A stretch of DNA of 48,710 nucleotides from positions 2,336,697-2,385,406 of the forward strand of contig BFEA01000183.1 of NCBI GenBank assembly GCA_003427395.1, given 5' to 3'. Under the pieces are notes generated by a model. It worked only from the letters and a program-made list of their open reading frames with translations, made no database searches and was not told the DNA's origin. This stretch comes from Chara braunii (Eukaryota > Streptophyta > Charophyceae > Charales > Characeae). Shown here one piece after another: positions 10,106-19,209 of the stretch (positions are counted from its first letter, which is position 1; each line of letters starts with the position of its first letter). The position numbers and the translations under genes were made by a program.

Positions 10106-10500
10106 GCGGCTGGAGGGAGGCCGCAAGGAGGACAACGGTCCGGCCCAAGTGGTCGGGCCCAGGGTGGTCGAGGGCAGGGCGGCCAGAGGGTTGGCGGATA
10201 TGGCAACCGCCAAGCGGGAGGAAGGGGAGGTCCCCCGTCTAGCCCCCGTGTTCTAGTCAGTCACCCCCCAGACACGGAAGGTGGCATCCAGGTCGGTTAG
10301 ACGTGGGTATAGATCAAAAGTTATGGCAAGAACGCATTAATAGTTCTGAATGCCTATTTTGCGGGGACCCGGGCCACATTATCAAATTTTGTCCTAAGTA
10401 TAGGGACCATGCTGCATCTGGGGCAACAAAAGACAGGCGCCGGTAGGAGTAGCAGCTGCCCCTACCTCAGGAGTATGTGGACTTGAGCGTGTCAGCGAAG
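10106..10500 (+). pseudogene. gag: A1 gag C-terminus: RGG-like region and zinc knuckle
   Basis: This part binds element RNA. After insertion X the frame gives GGRPQGGQRSGPSGRAQGG, a Gly/Arg-rich stretch matching A3. A nucleocapsid zinc knuckle follows at 10351-10392, CLFCGDPGHIIKFC, with perfect C-X2-C-X4-H-X4-C spacing. The A3 equivalent is at 45799-45840. It is separated from the capsid part by 5.6 kb and is frameshifted. Confidence 0.75.
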
Positions 10501-10639
10501 TAGAGTCTCCCACTCCACATATTCCCGTGGCAGAGGTTGCAGGCAAGCGTCTAGTAAGTTGTCCAGAGATCGCTTGTGTTAGGGTCTTTTTAGGCGCTTA
10601 GTCGATGAACTGAGGGAGAGGAGGCAAGCCTGGGCCAAG

Positions 10640-11188
10640 ATGAAGAAGGATAGTAAAGGACAGCTGATCCTTGCAGATGTAGAGATATTTACAGCTAGAG
10701 TAGGAACCCTCATAGACAGCGGGGCAACTAGGAGCTATATTAGTCGTAAAGCGCTGAGGAAGTTGAAGTTGAACCTAAAGGTCCTGCAACTAGACGAGCC
10801 TGTAGTCAGCATCCTCGCAGACAATAACAGGATGCGCGTCGAAGAGTATGTTGAGGGGGTCCACGCCTACTTCCGCCTGGAGAAAGATGGCAAGGTGGAG
10901 AAGGTACTGCACTCCCTGACCCTCCTTAAAGAAAAGAGTCTCCCGTTTGACATAGTTTTAGGCACAGATTGGGGAGAGGCATCAGGATCCACACTTCACC
11001 TCAGAGAGCATGAGTGTAGGTTCCCTAGTGCGCCAAGCGAAGTCAAGAAAGTCCGCCTGTTCCATGAGTCTAGGGTAGATAATCCCCTTGCCCATCGCTG
11101 CCTCAGCACTCCTGCATTCGCCAGGCTTGTGCGAAACGAGCAGCTTGAAGAGCAGGTGTTCGTGGCCTATGTTAGGCCAGTGTCCGAT
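10640..11188 (+). pseudogene. pol: A1 aspartic protease region of pol
   Basis: Retropepsin-type protease that would mature Gag-Pol. The active-site motif IDSGATRSYIS lies at about 10711-10745, and the flap-side sequence ILADNNRM and the later LPFDIVLGTDW are typical of Ty3/gypsy. The reading frame itself is open, but at 11185 it runs into Penelope-like sequence ('PVSDDVSILIRYK'), a chimera created by insertion. The A3 homologue continues AYVRPVTEPKEEKPIDPA, and in A1 that continuation is found at 18489. Upstream 10500-10640 has no intact frame. Confidence 0.85.
11177..11188. repeat. Target-site duplication of the Penelope-like element (left)
   Basis: CCAGTGTCCGAT here and CCAGTTTCCGAT at 18477-18488 differ at one base and flank the whole Penelope-like unit. 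Removing the insertion and one copy rejoins the A1 protease and reverse transcriptase sequence. Confidence 0.8.
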
Positions 11189-12850
11189 GATGTGTCAATT
11201 CTTATCCGTTACAAAGCAACTAACTGTGCTTCGGAGAAGAGGGCTAATGAAATTCTGCAACTCTTCAAGGGATGCTATGATACAGCATAAAATAAATGAA
11301 ATTTATCAGCATTCATAATATTCATATTCATGTATATATCTTATTGATTTTTATTTTGTACTGATAGATATCGAAAGAAAATAACAAATTCTCTCTATTA
11401 TCACTTTATATGTATAGATAAAAATTCTCTTCTCTTTCTTGTCTTATTGATTATTGATTAGATAAATAAAGAGATAAGAAGAATNAGAAAAAGGTTGTTA
11501 AAATAGGAACATAAAAACTATTCTATTATGAAACATTTTTCAAATAGTTCAACAATGTTTTTAACAAGTTTTAGAAATCAAATAGTTCAAAAATTGTGGA
11601 TTACCTTGGAGCAGACAAGTCAGACTCACTGTTGGGATTTTGTGGGTTGCCTTATGAAGTCCTTTGAGTGGCCTTGGGGTGTTCGGTGCATAGCGTTGCA
11701 TAAGAACCACCGGTATGTGCAGGGAGGCAAGCTGCTTTTCTAGAACTTGCAGGACTTCGATTCTTATTGCGGACGACAACAGAAAATGGCCATAATCGGA
11801 GCTCGTTTCCACAGAGAACGGACGTACACTAATCTTCTAGGTCCTGAGATTGCCTTTCTGTTCACTTTGAAAATCGAGTTTCGAAAGCGCGGTTTTCCAG
11901 ATTAGTATTTTGATGATGCGCTCCGGAATTTCTCCAACAAGTTTTGCGGTATTTGGGCAGATTGGGATGAGTGCCTGACCGGATGGGATGTGGCCCTCCA
12001 AGCGAGACGGCATAAAATGAAAGTTGACCCACTCGGGGAAGGGGCACCTGGGGTAAAATTGATTGGGACTGTGTGATGTGATTGATTGAGGAAGGGGGCA
12101 TTTGGGGGCAAAGTTGGGTAGAACAATCTTCTGGACTGATTTGGGTGGCAGATGAGCAGGCGGTACACTGATATGATATTTTTAGATGTTTTTGCGCTTC
12201 TGATTTTTTCGTAGGGTTTTTTNTTTTTCCTTTTTTCTTCTTTTTACTTTTTTTTTTTCTCTGTTTTCTTTTTCTTTTTCTCGAACACGGGGCAGGGTCT
12301 TATNTGGCGTNAGACAAGCACTTGGTGGCGGGACTGAGGTGCGANACTTCTGGTCTGTTCTTCCCTCCCTATCTTCTGTACAGTATCTGGCTCGGATCTG
12401 GTCTATTTTTTTTCTTCAGCTGATCTATCTTTCTAGAAACTCTCAATTGGAAACCGGGCTCTATTTTTGTGTCTATGAATCTGAACACTTTCTGAACTTT
12501 GGTTATCGATATCTACGAACAGTTATTTTGCTACTTAATACTTTTTTTCTATGCCTCGTCAGTCCCTCTTTCCGCGACACTCGAAGACCCCTGATGATTC
12601 CGGTTGGCGTCCGGATGAAACGCAGCGGAGGGTCGTTGCGCCATGTCAGTCCATTGTTTTTTTGTGGACTGCCTTTCGGCGGTTTCTAATTATTGTTTTT
12701 CGGTCGTTGTGGTCGCGTTCGAGAACGATTGAGTGTACTCACTCTTTATATCCTGGTTTTTTCTCTCCTGTTCTCCCGCCTTTTCTCCTCTCCCTCGCGA
12801 GACAATGAATGTTTATCATTTTTCGAAATTCGGGTGACTTTGTCAAATTC
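11189..12850 (+). mobile_element. Penelope-like element, upstream 5'-truncated copy (pseudo-LTR)
   Basis: This is the 3' part of the same element that follows in full. It aligns with 17132-18476, starting just at the catalytic 'DDVSILIRY' motif and ending at 'gactttgtcaaattc', exactly where the downstream copy ends. It keeps a sense codon at about 11769 (TGC) where the full copy has TGA (17399), so the RT C-terminus is better preserved here apart from a stop near 11741. A 317-bp AT-rich block (11285-11601) interrupts it. A truncated copy abutting a full copy is the known Penelope pseudo-LTR arrangement. Confidence 0.85.
11285..11601. other. AT-rich block inserted in the truncated Penelope copy
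   Basis: Homology to the downstream copy stops after 'gctatgatac' and resumes at 'accttggagcagac'. The intervening 317 bp are extremely AT-rich, unlike all surroundings, and include an N at 11485. No open frame or repeat is recognised. It may be organellar DNA, a small insertion, or badly filled assembly gap. Confidence 0.6.
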
Positions 12851-13019
12851 TCGTAACTCACGTGGTAACCACTGTAAAGATAGGACAACGGTTGAGTGGC
12901 TTTGTAATTGCCTACTGTAAGGATCAATTTTCACCGTTGACCCGACTCTTCTTTGCTTTACTTTTTTTCCTTCTTTCCTTCCTCCTCCCTTTCTTTTCTT
13001 CTTTCCCCTCGTAAGCACG
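12851..13019 (+). promoter_or_regulatory. 5' leader of full-length Penelope-like copy
   Basis: Sequence from the end of the truncated copy to the first start codon. It is absent after the 3' end of the downstream copy and so belongs to the element's 5' end. It has a pyrimidine-rich tract just before the ATG (about 12946-13010). No promoter motif is certain; in pseudo-LTR layouts the upstream copy can supply the promoter. Confidence 0.5.
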
Positions 13020-13253
13020 TTGCCCATGGCTGGGCGAGGGAACTGTTTTACTTGCAGCTTACCGGGACACTTTTCAAGGGAGTGTAACCAGCGTGTAGGC
13101 TACTCATATGGGCGACCTCCGGTGGCAACAGGGGCCAATGCTCAACCGCTGCTGGCTTTGCCAGCACCTGCTACTGTGACGCCACACGCGGTGACGCGGA
13201 TTGCCACTACGGCTTATGTGACGCAACCGGGAGGGGGCCAATGCTTTCATTAG
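13020..13253 (+). CDS. Penelope-like element: CCHC zinc knuckle protein segment
   Basis: A short frame starts MPMAGRGN (13020, or the second ATG at 13026) and carries CFTCSLPGHFSREC at about 13044-13085, a C-X2-C-X4-H-X4-C nucleic-acid-binding zinc knuckle. It then becomes Ala/Pro/Thr-rich and stops at 13251. A long coiled coil follows three bases later in another frame, so this is probably the N-terminus of the element's polyprotein separated by a frameshift. A role in binding template RNA is inferred from the motif. Confidence 0.6.
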   Translation: MPMAGRGNCFTCSLPGHFSRECNQRVGYSYGRPPVATGANAQPLLALPAPATVTPHAVTRIATTAYVTQPGGGQCFH

Positions 13254-13255
13254 CC

Positions 13256-14302
13256 GCGCGGAGTAGAAGGAAAAAGAACAAGAGGAGGAGGCACAGCGGG
13301 TAAAGAAGAAGCAGGAAGATGAGGAAACAACCAATACCGGGAAGAATTTGAGGCACAAATGGGGCAACGATTGGACAACCGATTGACGGTCCTTCAGAGT
13401 CACTCTTGGGAAAAGGTGGTAGCAAAGCAAGCACAAGCAGCGAAAACGAAGAACTTAGCAGACTACGAAAGGAGAATGAAGAACTGCGTGCTAAAATTAG
13501 CGATAAGGGCAAAACAAGTGAGACTGAAGTTATAGAGCAATTGAAGAGAGAGAATAAGGTGTTGAGACGCAGCAGGACTGAGGACAACAGCATGGGAAGA
13601 GAACTTGCAAGCTTACGAAGGGAGTTGCGCGAAGCTAGCGACAACCGAGCGAGTGTAGGGAAGGAAGAATTCGAACGAGAAATCGAACGTTTGCATGAAA
13701 AATTAGAGCTGATGCGTAAACAAAAGGTTGAATCGCAGGAGGAAACGAGGCAATGGCGTGACCAGGCTCTTCGTCCTGGTAACAAGCGTGGACCCATTGG
13801 GATGTCGACACCTGAGACCAGCTATAGGGCTCGGACAAGGCTGAGGGGTGAGGCGACCCTTGATGAGACAAGGAGAATACGTGATGAGCTTCGCAAGCTG
13901 AAGGAGAAGATCGACATGCAACGCTGCGATCAAGCCAACGTTGACCTGCTGAAGGAAAAACGGGCAGCTGCCGAATTAAAGCGCATGCAAGTAGAGAATG
14001 AGATACTCAGACTACGGGGAGAGATGAGCAAACTTTCCACAAAGCAAACGGTGGTCGAAACTCCGAAGGAGAAGGGGACTAATCTGACCAAACAATTGAA
14101 CGAGGCTGCTACTGAAGTGCAAAAATCAAGGAGGGGGAAGGTTAAGGCCACCCCGAGACGTTTTTCAGTGGCAGAGAGTAGTGCTAAGAAAACCAATGAC
14201 AGGTTCGTTTTCGTTCAAGACGAGAAGAACAGACTGAAGGCACAAAAGAAGAAGGGCCTCGAACCATTGTGTAGCAGCCGGCATCGAGTACAAGACTATT
14301 GA
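13256..14302 (+). pseudogene. Penelope-like element: long coiled-coil segment
   Basis: The frame is open from about 13406 to 14302 and encodes a highly charged Glu/Lys/Arg-rich protein with heptad-like leucines (for example KENEELRAKISD and 'ELASLRRELREASD'). It looks like a self-assembly or Gag-like region. The same frame (codon positions congruent to 2 mod 3) is used later by the nuclease, linker and reverse transcriptase. Together they look like one decayed polyprotein with stops at 14300 and beyond. From 14303 to 14671 the sequence is broken and no domain is seen. No known family is recognised. Confidence 0.6.
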
Positions 14303-14671
14303 TGCATCTGCGGAGTAGTTGGCGCAATACAACACGGACCAAGTGTTCGGCGGCCATAGTGAGCCAGATCCAGGGAACGCAGGTGTGGACGAGGCTGATG
14401 AAGGAGGAAACAACTTTACAACGGAGGTTGGTAAGTATGCTGACGTCCAGGAAGTTCCCTCTGATACTGCTTGATGGGACTTCCCGGATGTGACGAAGCT
14501 GTGGGGACTTGCTAATTGGTGTCGTAATCAACGGTCAACGTCTATTTCCTCTCTGCGTGATGCTAGTCTTAACATGTTTCTCCAGACTATCGTCCTTCTT
14601 CTTATACTATGTGGTGAGATTTCTTGGGCTGGGAAATATAAATCTAATCTGCTCTCCACTGCGCGGAATGA

Positions 14672-15031
14672 GGACGATCTCTTTCACTTCTCTGGCCTCT
14701 AGTCTATGTATTGATCTCTCCCTGGAACAAGCACGCTTATGTCGGGTCCACAGGTCGGTCTCTGGGTATCAAGAGGAATGAACATGCCTATAGGGCTTGT
14801 GATAAGGGCGTGATCCGACAAGGAAAACGGAATCACAGGTTATATAATTGGCTCTGGAGGTGTGGGCTTGGTCAATATGCTGCTCTACCTTTGTTCAGAT
14901 TTCAACAGGACGACCTTCTTGATATAGAGAGATCTGTAATTTACCGCACTAAACCGTACCTGAATAGTAGGGATAGGCCGAGGAAGAGACGTAAATGCAG
15001 GTTGGGTAAACGTGAGAGGTTAAGACGGTAG
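14672..15031 (+). pseudogene. Penelope-like element: GIY-YIG endonuclease domain
   Basis: The reading frame has the GIY-YIG layout: VYVLISPWNKHAYVGSTG at about 14702-14755 supplies the 'GIY' and 'YIG' strands. RNEHA at about 14780 follows as the Arg/His helix. DIERSVIYRTKPYLN at about 14920-14965 supplies the conserved Glu and the 'KPxLN' end. It finishes with a basic tail. The domain would nick target DNA for primed reverse transcription. It lies before the reverse transcriptase, whereas canonical Penelope elements have it after. The element class with this permuted order is known from the green lineage (Naiad/Chlamys-type). GIY is degenerate (VYV). Confidence 0.7.
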
Positions 15032-15097
15032 GGAAGGCGTGTAAGTTGTAACTATTTGCGACGAGGGTCGAGGGAAAAACCCTGATCTGACGGGTAG

Positions 15098-15322
15098 AGG
15101 TGTTTATTTGGAGTTCGAAACTTCAGAAGGTGTGAAGTCCGCTATTTAAAAAAACTTCTGAAAGGGTGGCAAGAGCAGGGGGCGAAGGAACTGACAGTGC
15201 ACTGTAAGGGAGGCATAGAACTGTTGGACAGTTGGAAGGTACTAAAACGATGCTATGGATCATCAATGATTGAAACCTGTTTGGAAGTGCCTATTGGAAA
15301 CAGATACGAATTTGGATTTTAA
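15098..15322 (+). pseudogene. Penelope-like element: linker before RT, first part
   Basis: This open stretch lies in the same frame as the nuclease, beginning after TAG at 15095 and ending at TAA 15320. It reads as compact basic protein (for example EVRYLKKLLKGWQEQGAKEL). It is interrupted by the ccmF fragment and continues in the frame opening at about 15563. No domain is recognised; it is likely the RT N-terminal extension. Confidence 0.45.
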
Positions 15323-15339
15323 CGTGCTGGTGTTTTTTA

Positions 15340-15510
15340 ACTGTAGGAATAGTACTGGGAAGTTGGTGGGCTTATCATGAGCTAGGTTGGGGCGGTTGGT
15401 GGTTTTGGGATTTCGTAGAAAATGCATCTTTGATGCCTTGGGTATTAGCTACAGCTTGTATTCATTCAATCATTTCATTTCGGTTGAATTCTTGGACCTG
15501 GACAGCTTAA
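15340..15510 (+). pseudogene. ccmF: Mitochondrial ccmF (ccmFN-type) fragment
   Basis: Bases 15346-15510 translate to a run beginning [20 protein letters not shown], continuing [20 protein letters not shown] and ending LNSWTWTA. This is the tryptophan-rich, haem-handling signature of the cytochrome c maturation protein CcmF, which is mitochondrially encoded in plants. Only about 55 residues are present and no start or stop of the gene. The nearly invariant proline of WDPVENAS is Phe here and a second proline is Ser, both explained by C-to-T changes, as expected for a dead nuclear copy. It splits the Penelope-like coding frame. Confidence 0.85.
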
Positions 15511-16075
15511 GAAAAACAGGGAATGGCTGAAGTCAGGGATAACCGTTGTTTTCAAGTCCGTCGTGTTTTTTTGTGTGAAGCTGGTGTGCTTGAAGCCCAA
15601 GCTAATTGAATTCCTTAGCATCCCTGTTTCTCAACGAGAGTTGGTAAGTTGGGATCTAGATGCTATAATAGGACTGTATGCGGGCATTAGAAGCTTCTCT
15701 GGAAAAAAAACACGATACAGTTTGAGGTGCCTTCTGTCTGGGGCAATTAGAAGCAGATTTTGTATTAACATGAGGGAGAAGTTGGTTGTTCGGGTAACAT
15801 ATGATGAACGACTGTCCAAATACGGTGTTAGGAAGTTGTGCGCTGATCTGATTGGGACACTAGATATCGAGAGAAGTTGGCAAAGCTTGCTAATTCGGCG
15901 AATGTGTATGGTGCGGCTGAAGAATCGCAATATGGGCGATTTGCTATATAACTTCAGACCCGAGGCCAAGGAGGTGAAAGCACATTGTTGCTGTCAAGAC
16001 TTTGACGAAACCTTTTTGAGGATTCTCATGTCTACTTCCGAACTTCGGAGTCTTCTTTTGTCCCGGACTTTCTGA
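15511..16075 (+). pseudogene. Penelope-like element: linker before RT, second part
   Basis: Open from about 15563 to the TGA at 16073, again in the shared frame. It is basic, with a late segment 'YNFRPEAKEVKAHCCCQDF' containing a Cys cluster. This may be an RT-proximal zinc-binding or N-terminal RT extension. From 16076 to 16198 the frame is broken. Function is not recognisable on its own; its position between nuclease and reverse transcriptase is the main evidence. Confidence 0.5.
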
Positions 16076-16198
16076 AAAATGCACAAAATATTCCATCTCC
16101 GTCGTATAGTACCTCAGTTAGGAACTTGAAAAGGATGGTTTGCATGTCTTTTGAGAAAGTTTCTTCTTTGCCTTCCCTGAATCGGGGATTTTTCAAGC

Positions 16199-17706
16199 GT
16201 GAACTTGTTGACTAATGCTTCAATAATACAATACCTGTTGTACGGGCGCAAGGTTTCTGATGTAGATACGATTCTGAAGTGGAGGGAGAAGTTTGGGAGG
16301 ATGGTTGTCTGCCCCATCGACCATAATCCTAGGGATTCATTGGTTTGCTGCCCGATGGTTTATCGTGACGGGATGAAAAAACTGTTTTTGGTAAACCCCG
16401 GGCTCCAGTTGTGCACTGCGGATGAGAGGGAGGTAATTTGCGAAACTAAGAGGAGGTACGTCGAAAAGGGTTTTCAACGATTGGGTACTTGGAATGATAA
16501 AAGGAAACTTGGGCAGGCATACACAATTCCTAAACATAAGGATATTAGGAAGTGGCGCCCGATTTGTCCAACATTTTCGGAATGTGGGGTTCTGGCTACT
16601 AAGCGGGTGACACAGGCACTGAACCAGATGTTGTGGGAGCTACCGAAGGCATCCAATTTCAACCTTAGAAGTGTCGATCTCCTGGCAGACACTCTGACGT
16701 GCTTTAATAAAGAACCGAAGAAGGGGGATTGTTTTCTAACTGCTGCTTTTGATATAAAAGAAATGTTCTGCAACTTACCGCATAAGGCAATCCTGGAGGC
16801 TGTTGCCTGGGTTATTGACTGTTGGATGTTGAAAGATTTTCAGGGGGTGCTTCTTAGGACGAGAGGGAAAGGAGCACAACTGGGTTGTGGAAAGAAGCAA
16901 GAAGGGTGGATCAACATTACCTTGGCACGCATTTCGGAGTACGTGTTTTTTTATTTAGACAACACCTTCGTGATGGCATGTGGTAGGATTTTGAGGCAGC
17001 AGATCGGCATTCCGATGGGAAAGGCTTCTAGTCCTGCACTGGCGTGTCTACTTTGTACGCATAATGAATTCATGTTTTTGTCCTCCCTCGGTGGTGATCG
17101 ACAACTGACTAACGGGATAAGGGTAGTCGATGATGTGTCAATTCTTATCCGTTACAAAGCAACTGACTGTGCTTCGGAGAAAAGGGCTAATGAAATTCTG
17201 CAACTCTTCAAGGGATGCTATGATACAAATTTAACCTTGGAGCAGACAAGTCAGGCTGACCTTTGGGATTTTGTGGGTTGCCTCATTAAGGTCTTTGAGT
17301 GGCCTTGGGGTGTTCGGTGCATAGCGCTGCACAAGAACCAGCGATATGTGCAGGGAGGCAAGCGGCTTTTCGATAACTTGCAGGACTTCAATTCTTATTG
17401 AGGACGACAACAGAAAATGGCCGTAATCGGAGCTCGTCTCCACAGAGAACGGACGTACACTAATTTTCCAGGTCCTCAGATTGCCTTTCTGTTCATTTGA
17501 AAATCGAGCTTCGAAAGCACGGTTTTCCATATGAGTATTTTGATGGTGCGCTCCGGAATTTCTCCAACAAGTTTTGCGGTATTTGGGCAGATTGGGATGA
17601 GTGCCTGACCGGATGGGATGTGGCCCTCCAAGCGGGACGACATAAAGTGAAAGTTGGTCCACCCGGGGAAGGGGCATCTGGGGTAAAATTGATTGGGACT
17701 GTGTGA
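16199..17706 (+). pseudogene. Penelope-like element: reverse transcriptase
   Basis: The main frame (16199-17401, 400 residues) holds the RT motifs in order. A finger motif PKHKDIRKWRPI is at residues 111-122. Motif A is FDIKEMF with D185. Motif B is QQIGIPMGKASSPALAC at 267-283. Motif C is RVVDD at 308-312. QIGIPMGKxxSP with R(Y)VDD is characteristic of Penelope-like rather than LTR or LINE enzymes; the usual Tyr of RYVDD is Val. A TGA at 17399 ends the frame. The upstream copy has TGC there, and coding similarity (CGIWADWDECLTGWDVALQA) continues to 17706, so the stop is a mutation. It would copy element RNA from nicked DNA. Confidence 0.85.
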
Positions 17707-18476
17707 TGTGATTGATTGAGGAAGGGGGCATTTGGGGGCAAAGTTGGGTAGAACAATCTTCTGGACTGATTTGGGTGGCAGATGAGCAGGCGGTACACTG
17801 AGCCTGTCTCTTATACACATCTAGATGTGTATAAGAGACAGTTTTTCTTCTTTTTACTTTTTTCTTTTCTCTGTTTTCTTTTTCTTTTTCTCGAACACGG
17901 GGCAGGGTCTTATNTGGCGTNAGACAAGCACTTGGTGGCGGGACTGAGGTGCGANACTTCTGGTCTGTTCTTCCCTCCCTATCTTCTGTACAGTATCTGG
18001 CTCGGATCTGGTCTATTTTTTTTCTTCAGCTGATCTATCTTTCTAGAAACTCTCAATTGGAAACCGGGCTCTATTTTTGTGTCTACGGATCTGGACACTT
18101 TCTGAACTTTGCCTATCGATATCTACGAATGGTTTTTTTGCTACTTATACTTCTTTTCTATACCTCGTCAGTCCCTCTTCCCGCGCCACTCGAAGACCCC
18201 TGATGATTCCGGTTGGCGGCCGAATGAGACGCAGCGTAGGGTCGCTGCGCCATGTCAGTCCATTGTTTTTCTGCGGACTGTCTTTCGGCGGTTTCTAATG
18301 ATTATTTCTCTGTCGTTGTGGTCGCGCTCGAGAACAATTGAGTGTACTCTCTCTTTATATCCTGGTGTTTTCTCTCCTTTTCTCCCTCCTTTTCTCCTCT
18401 CCCTCCTTTTCTCCTCTCCCTCGCGAGTCAATGGATGTTTATCGTTTTTCGAAATTCGGGTGACTTTGTCAAATTC
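17707..18476 (+). mobile_element. 3' untranslated region of the Penelope-like element
   Basis: Matches 12070-12850 closely. It contains a T-rich block, then N positions at 17914, 17921 and 17955 identical to those at 12304, 12311 and 12345. It ends at 'gactttgtcaaattc'. About 59 bp found near 12173-12231 are replaced here by adapter sequence. Open frames are compositional. Confidence 0.75.
17804..17841. other. Tn5/Nextera mate-pair junction adapter (artefact)
   Basis: CTGTCTCTTATACACATCT is followed directly by AGATGTGTATAAGAGACAG, two Tn5 mosaic ends head to head, with no mismatch in 38 bp. This is the circularisation junction of Nextera mate-pair libraries. It replaces about 59 bp of element sequence present in the sister copy. 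It is not biological. Confidence 0.97.
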
Positions 18477-18488
18477 CCAGTTTCCGAT
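18477..18488. repeat. Target-site duplication of the Penelope-like element (right)
   Basis: CCAGTTTCCGAT, a one-mismatch copy of 11177-11188, directly follows the element's 3' end and leads back into A1 pol. Confidence 0.8.
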
Positions 18489-19209
18489 CAGCCTAAGGAG
18501 GAAGAAAAGATCCATCCTGCTATTGTCAGTCTGTTGGAAGAATATAAGGATCTATCTGAACCACCTTCGGGGGTAGTCCCGAGACCGATCCAGCACCGCA
18601 TAGAAATAGAACCTCGCAGTAGAACGCCAAAGGGGGTAGTCTAAAGGAGCTACACAGACAGTTAGATGAACTCCTAGAAAAAGGATCGATTTAGCCTAGT
18701 TCATCGCCGTTCATCGCACCTGTTCTGTTTGTCCCAAAGGAGGACGGAGAGTTGCGCATGTGTATTAACTACAGGGGACTGAACGCCATCACGATTTAAA
18801 ATGCAGAGTCATTACTGCGTATAGATAATTTACTAGATCGAGTTCAGGGGTGCAGATATTTCTCGAAGATAGATCTAAAATCAGGGTACCATCATATATA
18901 GAGGTGTACCCCGACGATCAGTATAAGACGGCGTTCAGGACAACGTATGGGCATTACGAGTTCACAGTGATGTCATTTGGACTTACTAATGCACCCGCAA
19001 CATTTCAGCGTTGTATAAACGACTTCTTTAGACCCTGGCTAGAAAGGTTCGTCGTAGTTTACCTAAACGATATCCTAGTGTTCAGCAAGACCCTCGAGGA
19101 ACATGAGGGTCATCTACGACAGATTCTAAGTAAGCTCAGAGAGTAACTTTAAGATTAACCCGAAGAAGTGCGAATGGGCCAAGACACAGGTCCTTTACCT
19201 AGGCCATGT
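18489..19209 (+). pseudogene. pol: A1 reverse transcriptase, N-terminal part
   Basis: This continues A1 pol after the Penelope insertion. QPKEEEKIHPAIVSLLEEY matches A3. RT motifs follow: [20 protein letters not shown], '[11 protein letters not shown]', '[11 protein letters not shown]' and [13 protein letters not shown]. The catalytic YLDD is changed to YLND (about 19063-19074), which should abolish polymerase activity. In-frame stops occur at about 18642, 18691, 18797 and 18899. The sequence YLGHV is cut at 19209 by element C and resumes at 28220. Confidence 0.85.

Noticed and set aside
11088-11290. Protease frame ending in an RT-like 'DDVSILIRYK' tail as a novel fusion protein
   Set aside because: The join coincides with the Penelope insertion edge and its target duplication, so the fusion is incidental.
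18342-18644. Frame with a hydrophobic N-terminus before QPKEEEKIHP
   Set aside because: The N-terminal part is Penelope 3' untranslated sequence fused in frame by insertion; only the part after 18488 is A1 pol.
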